A stretch of DNA of 64,000 bases from Bordetella parapertussis (lineage in GTDB: Bacteria; Pseudomonadota; Gammaproteobacteria; Burkholderiales; Burkholderiaceae_C). Position numbers and translations under genes: made by a program. Below, in pieces: positions 36,874 through 45,500 of this stretch (its first letter is position 1; each line of letters opens with the position of its first letter). Location: NCBI GenBank assembly GCA_945870575.1, contig CAMBSK010000012.1:5012-69011 (forward strand), written 5' to 3'. The notes under the pieces are model-generated. The model did no database searches. It had not been told where the DNA came from and saw nothing but the letters and a program-made list of their open reading frames with translations.

Positions 36874-37512
36874 TCAGGTGCCGCCGACATAAGGGTTGCT
36901 GCGGCGCTCGTGCCCGAACGTGCTCTCCGGGCCATGGCCGGGAATGAACACCGTGTCGTCTCCCATGGGCCACAGGCGCTGCGTGATGCTGTCTATCAAA
37001 TGCTGGTGATTGCCTTGGGGGAAATCGGTGCGGCCAATGCTGCCTGCAAACAGCACATCGCCGACAAACGCGCGGTTCATCTCCGCCGAATAAAACACCA
37101 CGTGGCCCGGCGTGTGGCCTGGGCAATGCCGCACGGACAGCGTGTGTTTGCCTAAAGCGACCGTGTCGCCATCGGCCAGCCAGCGCGTGGGTTTGAAAGG
37201 ACGCGCGGGTGGAAAACCGTAAGTAGATGCGGCCACAGGCAAACCGTCTATCCAAAACTGGTCACCCGGGTGCGGCCCGATGATGGGCAGATTGAGTTGC
37301 TCGGCCAGATCGGCGGTGGCAGCGGCGTGGTCTAAATGCCCGTGCGTGATCCAGATGTATGTCAGCGTGATACCCAACTGCTTGCAAGCGGCGAGCAACA
37401 CATCGGTGTCACCGCCCGGGTCGATGACGGCAGCGGTCATGCCCTCGTCCTCCCAGACCAGAGAACAGTTTTGTTGGAAGGCGGTGACGGGGATGGTTTC
37501 GTAGTGGAGCAT
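36874..37512 (-). CDS. MBL-fold metallo-hydrolase (glyoxalase II-like, YcbL type)
   Basis: 212 residues. The di-metal site is complete: WITHGHLDHAAA (HxHxDH), CPGHTPGHVVFYS with the next His, VGDVLFAGSIGRTDFPQG with the bridging Asp, and FIPGHGPESTFGHER with the last His. This matches YcbL-type single-domain glyoxalase II-like enzymes that hydrolyse thioesters such as S-lactoylglutathione. It lies upstream of, and is nearly overlapping with, the alpha/beta hydrolase gene. Confidence 0.92.
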   Translation of the reverse strand: MLHYETIPVTAFQQNCSLVWEDEGMTAAVIDPGGDTDVLLAACKQLGITLTYIWITHGHLDHAAATADLAEQLNLPIIGPHPGDQFWIDGLPVAASTYGFPPARPFKPTRWLADGDTVALGKHTLSVRHCPGHTPGHVVFYSAEMNRAFVGDVLFAGSIGRTDFPQGNHQHLIDSITQRLWPMGDDTVFIPGHGPESTFGHERRSNPYVGGT

Positions 37513-37549
37513 GGGGGGATGAGTCTGTTGGACGGCAGAGTTTAGAGCT

Positions 37550-37612
37550 TGGATTCACATGGCATGAGAAAAAAAAGTAGGTGCCAGTGTTCAATATGAA
37601 CAAAACTTCCAT
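37550..37612 (-). pseudogene. Probable vapC toxin stub
   Basis: An ATG at 37612 shares its A with the vapB stop (TGATG), the usual vapBC junction. The frame reads MEVLFILNTGTYFFF, which lines up with the PIN-domain start xxLFMLDTNTxxY, but the first catalytic Asp is Asn and the next Asn is Gly. After about 20 codons nothing PIN-like remains, and the metallo-hydrolase gene begins 97 bases further on. I read this as the decayed start of a deleted vapC. The match is short, so chance is possible. Confidence 0.4.
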
Positions 37613-37860
37613 CAATACGTGCTCTCCAGAACCGGAAGGCGCTCCCTTTTTGACATGAAATCTTCTGAGGCCGTCATGCCTAAAGCGAAGAAGCCTGACC
37701 AATCGGTCGAACGCGGCGTTAAGACAACGCTTTCACCTTCCCGGCGAATAAAACCCACGCGCACCGAATCCGCAAAACGGTATTCCTGCGGCATGGTGAC
37801 TGTTTGTGAACGGTTGTTCCTACCGATGCGCGCAGTCGGTCTAGAAAAATGTGATGTCAT
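37612..37860 (-). CDS. vapB: VapB-type antitoxin (AbrB/MazE swapped-hairpin domain)
   Basis: 82 residues. The N-terminal ARIGRNNRSQTVTMPQEYRF is the swapped-hairpin DNA-binding element. It is followed by the conserved VFIRREGE-like strand and the SPRPTDWSGFF-type C-terminal toxin-binding tail (TPRSTDWSGFFALGM). It would normally neutralise a PIN-domain RNase. No complete vapC lies downstream, only a stub, so this antitoxin appears orphaned. No good ribosome site is visible before the ATG, and the promoter side holds a 22-bp tandem repeat. Confidence 0.85.
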   Translation of the reverse strand: MTSHFSRPTARIGRNNRSQTVTMPQEYRFADSVRVGFIRREGESVVLTPRSTDWSGFFALGMTASEDFMSKRERLPVLESTY

Positions 37861-37890
37861 ATATTAAATTTTATGGCAATAATTTCGACT

Positions 37891-37998
37891 CAAAATCCAC
37901 TGATGAAAAAGGCAGCTTTCAATCGAGAATTGCTGCGTTGAATCCATAATAGACGCACTTAAAATCCAGATTAGACGGGCCCAGAATCCATGCAGACG
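37891..37998. repeat. Degenerate 22-bp tandem repeat (AATCCA...AGACG)
   Basis: AATCCA begins at 37941, 37963 and 37985, an exact 22-base period, each followed by a variable pair of bases and (T)AGACG at 37951, 37973 and 37994. A more distant AATCCA copy lies at 37894. Spacing matches two helical turns, as expected for an array of protein-binding sites. Multiple sites of this sort occur at the ends of IS21-family elements, but they could also be operators for the neighbouring VapB. No transposase is nearby. Confidence 0.6.
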
Positions 37999-38042
37999 CG
38001 GCCATGAGAAAGGCCAGCGAACAACCCACCTGGCCTATGGTT

Positions 38043-39479
38043 TCAGCGCACAAACCTCAACACCCCATCCTCAAACCCGCCAAACCGCAGCGCCAGTACA
38101 TCCATCACATAGTTTTGATGCACCCGCCACGGTGAGGCCGCGCCTTGCTTGGGCAGCAGGGCGCTGGCGCGTTGCACATAGCCCGAGGTGAAATCCAAAA
38201 ACGCTTGCGTGGTTTGCGCCGGGTCGTGCTGCGGGCTGACAAACCGGTAGCCGCGTTTGTCCATGTGTTTGAACAGCCTGCATACATAGCTGGCGGTCAA
38301 GTCGGCTTTCAATGTCCATGAAGCATTCGTGTAGCCGAAGGCCACAAACACATTCGGCAAGCCCGAGAGCATCATGCCTTTGTAGGCCAGCGCTTGGCCT
38401 GGCACGAACGCTTGTCCGTCCACATGAACAGCCACATCGGCCAGCACATTCAGTTGCAAACCTGTTGCCACCACCACGATGTCTGCTTTCAATGAACTGC
38501 CATCTTGCATGGTGATGCCATCAACATCAAACCGCGCAATCTGCCCGGTGACCACGCTCACTTTGCCTTGACGAATCTGTTTGAACAAATCACCATCAGG
38601 CACGGCGCACACGCGCTGGTCCCACGGCTGGTAGCGCGGATTGAAATGGGTGTTCACGTCAAACTCACGACCCAGCGCTTTCTTCACCATGCTGATCAAA
38701 TAATTTTTAAAGAACAGCGGTTTGCGTCTGGCGAGTTGGAAATAAAAAATGCCTTGCCATATGTTTCGCCAACGCACAAACCGGTAACCCAAATCGAACG
38801 GCAAAAACCGGTCCAACCACACGCCCAGTGTTTCTTGCGCGGGGCGTGTTACCACATAGGAGGGAGAGCGCTGCAAAATGCTCACATGCGCCGCGTCTTT
38901 GGCCATGGCTGGGACGATGGTGACGGCTGTTGCACCACTGCCAATCACCACGACTCGTTTATCTGCATACGACAAACCTTCAGGCCAAAACTGCGGGTAC
39001 ACCAGCGCGCCACTGAAATTCTCTTGGCCTTCGAAATGCGGTTGATGCCCTTGCGCATAGCTGTAATAGCCCCCGCACATGTACAAAAAACGCGTCTCTT
39101 GCACGCGGGTGCTGCCGTCAGCGAGTTGCGCGGTCACGCGCCAGCAAGCTTCTTCTGTTGACCAATCAGCGTTGACCACACGGTGCTGAAAATCGATGTG
39201 TTGCGCAACACCCGTCTCAAAAGCGGCTTCGCGAATATAGGAAAGAATGGACGGCCCGTCTGCCATGGCTTGCGTGCCGCGCCAATGTTTGAACGAATAA
39301 CCCAGCGTGTGCATGTCCGAGTCCGAGCGCACACCGGGATAACGAAAAATATCCCAGGTGCCGCCTATGGCACTGCGTGCTTCCCAGATGCGCCAGCGTT
39401 TGCCCGGAGATTCTTTTTGCAGATGACGCGCAGCACCAATACCCGACAAGCCCGCACCAATGATCAGTACGTCGAGCAT
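38043..39479 (-). CDS. FAD/NADPH-dependent monooxygenase (EthA-like Baeyer-Villiger group)
   Basis: 478 residues. The FAD motif LIIGAGLSGIGAARHL opens the protein, FRYPGVRSDSDMHTLGYSFKHW is nearly diagnostic of the EthA/Baeyer-Villiger group, and VVVIGSGATAVTIVPAM is the NADPH Rossmann motif. The fingerprint F-x-G-x-x-x-H-x-x-x-W-P is present as FSGALVYPQFWP, with Tyr where His is expected. These enzymes insert oxygen into ketones or oxidise sulfur groups. It is monocistronic by position and has no evident partner. Confidence 0.88.
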   Translation of the reverse strand: MLDVLIIGAGLSGIGAARHLQKESPGKRWRIWEARSAIGGTWDIFRYPGVRSDSDMHTLGYSFKHWRGTQAMADGPSILSYIREAAFETGVAQHIDFQHRVVNADWSTEEACWRVTAQLADGSTRVQETRFLYMCGGYYSYAQGHQPHFEGQENFSGALVYPQFWPEGLSYADKRVVVIGSGATAVTIVPAMAKDAAHVSILQRSPSYVVTRPAQETLGVWLDRFLPFDLGYRFVRWRNIWQGIFYFQLARRKPLFFKNYLISMVKKALGREFDVNTHFNPRYQPWDQRVCAVPDGDLFKQIRQGKVSVVTGQIARFDVDGITMQDGSSLKADIVVVATGLQLNVLADVAVHVDGQAFVPGQALAYKGMMLSGLPNVFVAFGYTNASWTLKADLTASYVCRLFKHMDKRGYRFVSPQHDPAQTTQAFLDFTSGYVQRASALLPKQGAASPWRVHQNYVMDVLALRFGGFEDGVLRFVR

Positions 39480-39518
39480 GTCATACCTTTAAGTAGACTA
39501 AGTGCCATATGAAAAAAA

Positions 39519-39926
39519 TCAGTCAGTGACTTTGCCGCGCAAAGCCTTGGTCTGACCGCGCAAGACTTTGCTGTCCACGCGCTGCATGCGCGCGCTGAAT
39601 GTGGGCTTGGTAGCGCGCCTTGGCTTCACCGGTTTGGCGGCAATGGCCACCAGCTCGTGCAATCGCGCCATCGCATTCAAGCGGTTGCCTTCCTGACTGC
39701 GCGAACTTTGCGCTTTGATGACGACCACGCCATCAGCCGTGATGCGTTGGTCTGACATGGCCAGCAACTTGTCTTTCACCTCGTCCGGCAGCGATGAAGC
39801 GCGAATATCAAAACGCAAATGCACCGCGCTCGACACTTTGTTCACATGCTGGCCACCCGCGCCCTGCGCGCGAATCGCGCTCAATTCCACTTCGTGGTCG
39901 GGGATGGTGAAAACAGGGGCGTTCAT
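39519..39926 (-). CDS. arfB: Peptidyl-tRNA hydrolase ArfB (ribosome rescue)
   Basis: 135 residues from ATG 39926; the frame runs open to 40022, but conservation starts at MNAPVFTIPDHEVE. The catalytic GAGGQHVNKVSSAVHLRF loop carries the GGQ motif. The C-terminal tail is basic and rich in Lys/Arg (KPVKPRRATKP onward), the part that enters the empty mRNA channel of a stalled ribosome. It releases the nascent peptide on non-stop complexes. It is divergent from the mntA-hepT pair. Confidence 0.93.
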   Translation of the reverse strand: MNAPVFTIPDHEVELSAIRAQGAGGQHVNKVSSAVHLRFDIRASSLPDEVKDKLLAMSDQRITADGVVVIKAQSSRSQEGNRLNAMARLHELVAIAAKPVKPRRATKPTFSARMQRVDSKVLRGQTKALRGKVTD

Positions 39927-40034
39927 GGGCAGCAACAGTAGCAGGTTTGGCAGGGCCGCGCCAGTGCAAGAGCGAAAAACACCGCTAAACTGGCTTTGTA
40001 TGTTTGAACTGTCATTCATCAAAAGGCTTTAGGC

Positions 40035-40349
40035 ATGACGCAATTTGGTTTGTCCGACAAAACGCTGGAAACAGTGAGAGCCATTTTGGCGACTTGTCCT
40101 GAGCTTGAAAAAGCCTTGGTCTATGGCTCGCGCGCCATGGGCAATTACCGGACAGGATCAGACATCGATATCACGCTGATTGGCGCGCAATTGAACATGG
40201 ACATGTTGTTTAAATTGGTTCGACTGTTTGATGAATCGAATCTACCTTATATGGTCGATCTGTCGATCACGGCAAACATCAACAACCCGAATTTGATTGA
40301 CCATATCAAGCGTGTCGGCCAAGTGCTGTATCAGCGAGATAGTTCTTGA
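40035..40349 (+). CDS. mntA: MntA-type nucleotidyltransferase antitoxin
   Basis: 104 residues, a minimal nucleotidyltransferase domain. The motif GS-x10-D-x-D is exact, with GS at 31-32, D43 and D45, followed by a later strand (PYMVDLSI) carrying the third acidic residue. In characterised MntA-HepT pairs this protein AMPylates the HEPN toxin on a tyrosine and silences it. The partner gene follows 36 bases later. Confidence 0.9.
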   Translation: MTQFGLSDKTLETVRAILATCPELEKALVYGSRAMGNYRTGSDIDITLIGAQLNMDMLFKLVRLFDESNLPYMVDLSITANINNPNLIDHIKRVGQVLYQRDSS

Positions 40350-40385
40350 ACGTATGAGACAAAGAATTGATATGAGGCTAGAAGC

Positions 40386-40805
40386 ATGACGCAAGACACA
40401 CGCTGGAAACAGAGGTTTGATAACTTCGACAAAGCATTTAATGAGCTTACTGCTGATATTGCGCTGCGAGCGGACAGACCTTTGTCTCGAATTGAGGAAA
40501 AAGGCTTGATTCAGTCGTTCGAGATGACGCATGAATTAGCGTGGAACGTGCTCAAAGACTATCTGCGTGAAAAAGCCGGCACCACTGGATTATTTGGTTC
40601 AAAAGACACTACCCGAGAGGCGTTCAAACAAGGCTTGATTGAAGAAGGCGATATTTGGATTGCCATGGTTCAGTCCAGAAACATGACTTCACACGTGTAT
40701 GACCAGGCCATTGCCAAAAAAGTCATTGATGACATTTGTAGCCGTTATTACGGCAGTTTCAAAGCCATGCACGAACGATTTTCGTTGCTTAGTAAAGCCT
40801 CATAA
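40386..40805 (+). CDS. hepT: HepT-type HEPN toxin (HI0074 family)
   Basis: 139 residues, all helical. The HEPN RNase motif R-x4-H-x-Y is intact (R98, H103, Y105 in RNMTSHVY), including the tyrosine that MntA-type antitoxins AMPylate. EMTHELAWNVLKDYLRE and the DTTREAFKQGLIEEGDIWIAM block are standard for the HI0074 group. HEPN toxins cut RNA, often tRNA. Both partners look intact, making this the only apparently working toxin-antitoxin pair in the window. Convergent with xthA. Confidence 0.9.
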   Translation: MTQDTRWKQRFDNFDKAFNELTADIALRADRPLSRIEEKGLIQSFEMTHELAWNVLKDYLREKAGTTGLFGSKDTTREAFKQGLIEEGDIWIAMVQSRNMTSHVYDQAIAKKVIDDICSRYYGSFKAMHERFSLLSKAS

Positions 40806-40847
40806 GTCATTATTTTTTCTTGCAGTGACTGAGGACGGGTTCTTTTG

Positions 40848-41639
40848 TTAGAGGCTCATGTCATAAGTGACGGTGACAGGCGCATGGTCAGAAAACTTCT
40901 CGTCCTTATAAACAGCCACTGAACGCGCGGTTTCGGCCAAGGCCGGTGTGGCGAGGTGGTAATCCAAACGCCAGCCTACGTTGTTCGTATACGCTTGCCC
41001 GCGGTTGCTCCACCATGTGTAGCAAGCGTCGGTGGTGTCCGGGTGAAGTTGTCGGTACACATCGACCATGCCGCCATCGTTTAAGAGTGTGGTCATCCAG
41101 GCACGCTCTTCGGGCAAGAAGCCGCTGTTCTTTTGGTTACTGCGCCAGTTTTTCAAGTCAATCTGCTGGTGCGCGATATTGATGTCGCCGCACAGTATCA
41201 ATTCACGCCCTTTTTTCAGGCCCATGAGGTGCGGGTAAATCACGTCCAGAAAACGGAATTTCGCTTCCTGGCGTTCCGGGCCGGAGGCGCCGCTGGGGAA
41301 ATAACTGCTGATCAGCGACAGCTTGCGCTTGGGCGTGTCAAACCGCAATTCCAAATAACGGCCCTCGGCGTCAAATTCGCCACCGTCAAATCCTTGGATC
41401 ACGTGGCTGGGCTCGAAGCGCGTGTACATGCCGACCCCGGCATAGCCTTTTTTCTCGGCGCAATGGAAATAGCCCGAGAGGCCAGCCAGGGTTTCAAACT
41501 TGCCGACCAAGTCTGCTTCCTGTGCTTTGACTTCCTGCACACACATACAATCCGGCGAGGTTGTAGCAAGCCAGTTTTCCAGCCCTTTGCTGCTGGCTGA
41601 ACGTATGCCGTTCAGGTTAAGGCTGGTGAGTTTGAACAA
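40848..41639 (-). CDS. xthA: Exodeoxyribonuclease III (AP endonuclease)
   Basis: 263 residues. The EEP nuclease motifs are in order: LTSLNLNGIRSASSKG, CVQEVKAQ with the metal-binding Glu, YAGVGMYTRFEP, LCGDINIAHQQIDL with Asp/Asn, and the final FSDHAPVTVTYD with the catalytic His. It nicks DNA at abasic sites and degrades 3' ends. It is divergent from pyrE with only 11 bases between start codons, so promoters overlap the opposite gene. Confidence 0.95.
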   Translation of the reverse strand: MFKLTSLNLNGIRSASSKGLENWLATTSPDCMCVQEVKAQEADLVGKFETLAGLSGYFHCAEKKGYAGVGMYTRFEPSHVIQGFDGGEFDAEGRYLELRFDTPKRKLSLISSYFPSGASGPERQEAKFRFLDVIYPHLMGLKKGRELILCGDINIAHQQIDLKNWRSNQKNSGFLPEERAWMTTLLNDGGMVDVYRQLHPDTTDACYTWWSNRGQAYTNNVGWRLDYHLATPALAETARSVAVYKDEKFSDHAPVTVTYDMSL

Positions 41640-41650
41640 GGAATTCCCCC

Positions 41651-42352
41651 ATGTCGTTGCACCATACGCCAGACCAGACGCTGGCGCAAGCGTTCATTCA
41701 ATTCTCGCTGGAATCGGGCGTACTCAAATTCGGCAACTTCAAAACCAAGGCCGGACGCATGTCGCCTTACTTTTTCAACGCCGGTTTGTTCGATGACGGC
41801 GCCAAACTCAGCCGCTTGGCCGGGTTTTACGCGCAGGCGCTGGTGCAGTCCGGTATGCAGTTTGACATGATTTTTGGCCCGGCCTACAAGGGCATTCCGC
41901 TGGGTGCGGCTGTCGCCATAGAGCTGGCGCGACTCGGCCACAAATTCCCGTTTGCCTACAACCGCAAAGAAGCCAAAGACCACGGCGAGGGCGGCACGCT
42001 GGTCGGCGCGCCGCTCAAAGGCCGGGTGTTGATCGTCGACGACGTTATGAGTGCCGGCACGGCGGTGCGCGAATCTATCGCTTTGATACAAAGCGCCGGT
42101 GCCACGGCTTACGGCGTGGCGATTGCCCTGGACCGCCAGGAAATGGCGACCGAGGTGGCGGCGGACGGATCAGTCAAAGACGTGGCGTACAGCGCGGTGC
42201 AATACGTGCGCGACAGCTTGGGTCTGAAAGTCTGCGCGGTGGCGCAACTCGCCGATTTGCTCTCGTATCTTCAGGCACAAGGTGGCCTGGGCGAAGCGGT
42301 AACTCACTTGCCAGCTGTTCAGGCCTACCGCGACCGTTACGGCGTGTCCTAA
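41651..42352 (+). CDS. pyrE: Orotate phosphoribosyltransferase
   Basis: 233 residues. The PRPP motif VLIVDDVMSAGTAVRES, the flexible-loop RKEAKDHGEGG and GPAYKGIPLGAA are all present. AAGGAA precedes the ATG. It forms orotidine 5'-phosphate in pyrimidine synthesis. It is next to but divergent from xthA, as in many Burkholderiales. Confidence 0.96.
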   Translation: MSLHHTPDQTLAQAFIQFSLESGVLKFGNFKTKAGRMSPYFFNAGLFDDGAKLSRLAGFYAQALVQSGMQFDMIFGPAYKGIPLGAAVAIELARLGHKFPFAYNRKEAKDHGEGGTLVGAPLKGRVLIVDDVMSAGTAVRESIALIQSAGATAYGVAIALDRQEMATEVAADGSVKDVAYSAVQYVRDSLGLKVCAVAQLADLLSYLQAQGGLGEAVTHLPAVQAYRDRYGVS

Positions 42353-42503
42353 GGCCCGCCTCGGGTGGCCCACTTAGGCTCCTGGTTATTGCAGGGCTAT
42401 CGAAAGCAGGGCTTCAGCCCGTCCAACACAAGGGACAGCCCGACTGACAGAAGTCTTAACGAACAGCTAAACTGACCAATCACTGACAGAAGTTGGAGTA
42501 AAC

Positions 42504-45500
42504 ATGAACGCGCCCCTGCCCGAACACATACGCAAAGCCTTAGAAACCGTTCAGCTCGACGACAAATACGCGCTCGAACATGGTCGCGCGTTCATGAGCG
42601 GGGTGCAGGCGCTGGTGCGTTTGCCCATGTTGCAACGCCAGCGGGACCAGTTGGCAGGTAAAAACACGGCAGGATTTATCAGCGGCTACCGTGGCTCACC
42701 TTTGGGCAATTACGACCAAGCACTGTGGAGCGCGCGCAAGCATTTGCAAGCGCAGCAGATCGTGTTCCAGCCCGGTGTCAACGAAGAACTGGCAGCCACC
42801 GCTTTGTGGGGAACGCAGCAGCTGGGCTTCGCGCCCCCCGGCAACAACAAATTTGATGGCGTGTTCGGCATTTGGTACGGCAAAGGCCCGGGCGTGGACC
42901 GCACCTCGGACGTGTTCAAGCATTGCAATATGGCGGGCACCACGGCTTGGGGTGGCGTGCTGGCCATCGCTGGTGACGACCATGTGTCCAAAAGCAGCAC
43001 GGCAGCACACCAAAGCGACCACATTTTCAAAGCCTGCGGTTTGCCGGTTTTTTTCCCAGCGTCTGTGCAAGAGGTGTTGGACTTCGGTTTGCACGGTTTT
43101 GCGCTCAGCCGATTTGCCGGTGTCTGGGCCGGCATGAAAACTATTCAGGAAATTGTCGAATCCAGCGCCACGGTGGACATTGACCCGCAAGGTTTGCAAA
43201 TTGTCATTCCTGAATTCGACATGCCGCCCGGCGGCCTGCACATCCGTTGGCCGGATGATGCGCTAGCGCAGGAAGCGCGTTTGTTCAATTACAAGTGGTA
43301 CGCGGCGCTGGCCTATATACGCGCCAACCGTTTGAACCACACCGTGATACGCGGCCCGCACGACCGCTTTGGTTTGATCGCCAGCGGCAAGGCTTACAAC
43401 GACACACGCCAGGCGCTGATCGATTTGGGTTTGGACGACAACACCTGCAAGCGACTCGGCATTCGTGTGCACAAGGTCGGCGTGGTCTGGCCTTTGGAGT
43501 CGCAAAGCACGCGCGAGTTCGCCGAAGGTTTGCAGGAAATTGTGGTGGTGGAAGAGAAGCGCCAGCTCATCGAATACCAATTGAAAGAAGAGCTCTACAA
43601 CTGGCCGGACGCCAAACGCCCGCGCGTGTTGGGCAAGTTCGATCAGGTGGACGGCGACAGCGGAGGCGAGTGGTCGGCGCCGAACCCGATCAGCCACACC
43701 TTGCTGCGCTCGAACGCCGATTTGTCGCCCGCGTTGATCGCGCAAGCGATTGCCAAGCGATTGAAAAAAATGGGCTTGGATGCCGACACCACCGCGCGCA
43801 TAGACGCACAACTTGCGGTGCTCGAAGCCAAACACAACGCCATGCAAGTGCTGGAAGTCAAAGCCGACAGACAGCCCTGGTTTTGCTCGGGTTGCCCGCA
43901 CAACACTTCCACCAAAGTGCCTGAGGACTCGCGCGCCATGGCCGGTATCGGTTGCCATTTCATGTCGCTTTGGATGGACCGCAGCACCACCGGTTTCACG
44001 CAAATGGGCGGCGAGGGCGTGCCCTGGGTTGGCCAGCAACCGTTCAGCAACGACCAGCATATTTTTGCCAACATCGGCGACGGCACCTATTTTCACAGCG
44101 GCATTTTGGCGGTGCGCCAAAGTGTCGCCGCCGGTGTGAACATCACTTACAAAATTTTGTACAACGACGCGGTGGCCATGACCGGCGGACAGCCGATTGG
44201 TGAACGCGCCGAGGGTCACAGCGTGATTCAAATCGCGCAAAGCATGCGCGCCGAAGGTGCCAAGCGCATCGTCATCGTCACCGACGAGCCGGAAAAATAC
44301 GAGCCGGTCGGCCAAAACGGCGTGCCCGGCACGTTGCTCGGCTTGCCCGAGGGTGTGGCCATTGAACACCGGGATGACCTTGACCGGGTGCAGCGCTTCA
44401 TGCGCGAAATCAAAGGCTGTACCGTCATCATTTACGACCAGACCTGCGCTACCGAAAAACGCCGTCGCCGCAAGCGCGGCACCATGGTTGATCCGGCGGT
44501 GCGCGTGGTCATCAATGAAGCCGTGTGCGAAGGTTGTGGCGATTGCAGCTCGCAAAGCAATTGCTTGAGCGTGGAGCCGTTGGAAACCGAACTTGGCCGC
44601 AAACGCAGCATCAACCAAAGCACTTGCAACAAAGACCAAAGCTGCGTCAAAGGTTTTTGCCCCAGTTTTGTGACGGTCGAAGGCGGCCAGTTGCGCAAGA
44701 AAAACAAAGCCGACAACCGGCGTGACCCGGCGCAACTCGGCGAGTTGCCCGATCCCGAACTGCCGTCGCTGATGCGCGGTGTCTATCCGGGCGGCTACGG
44801 CATCGTGGTTGCCGGTGTTGGCGGCACCGGTGTCATCACCATCGGGCAGTTGCTCGGCATGGCGGCGCACCTCGAAGGCAAAGGCATCGTCACGCAAGAC
44901 TCGGCCGGTCTGGCGCAAAAAGGCGGCGCGACTTGGAGTCATGTGTTGATTGCGCAGCAGCAAGACGAGATCCGCACCACGCGCGTGTCCACCGCAGCCG
45001 CTGATTTGATTTTGGGCTGCGACCCCATCGTTACCGCAGGCAAAGAAACCATGGTGCGCATGCGCCCGGGGCGCACCCGCGTCGCCATCAACGGCTTGGC
45101 CACACCGACAGCCGCGTTTGTGAAAAACGGCGCCTGGGCCAACCCCAGCGACAGTTGTTTGGAAGACATATTGCAAGCGGTCGGCAACGAACCGCGCAAC
45201 ATGGGCGCGTTCGATGCCAACCAAGTCTCTACCCAGTTGCTCGGCGACAGCATCTTCATCAACCCGATGGTGATGGGTTTTGCCTGGCAGCGCGGTTGGA
45301 TACCGCTCTCGCAAGATGCCATCATGCGTGCGATTGAGCTCAACGGCGTGCAAGTCGAAGCCAACAAGCTGGCATTCACTTGGGGCCGTTGGTGCGCCCA
45401 CGATCTGGCCAAAGTGCAAGCGCTGACACAGCCTTTGCAAGTGGTGAATTTCAAAGCACGCGAATCCTTGCAGTCCATTTTGCAAAAACGCATGGGCTGG

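Noticed and set aside
37891..37998. CRISPR array
   Set aside because: Units are degenerate and spaced by only a few bases, so there is no room for spacers, and no cas genes are nearby.
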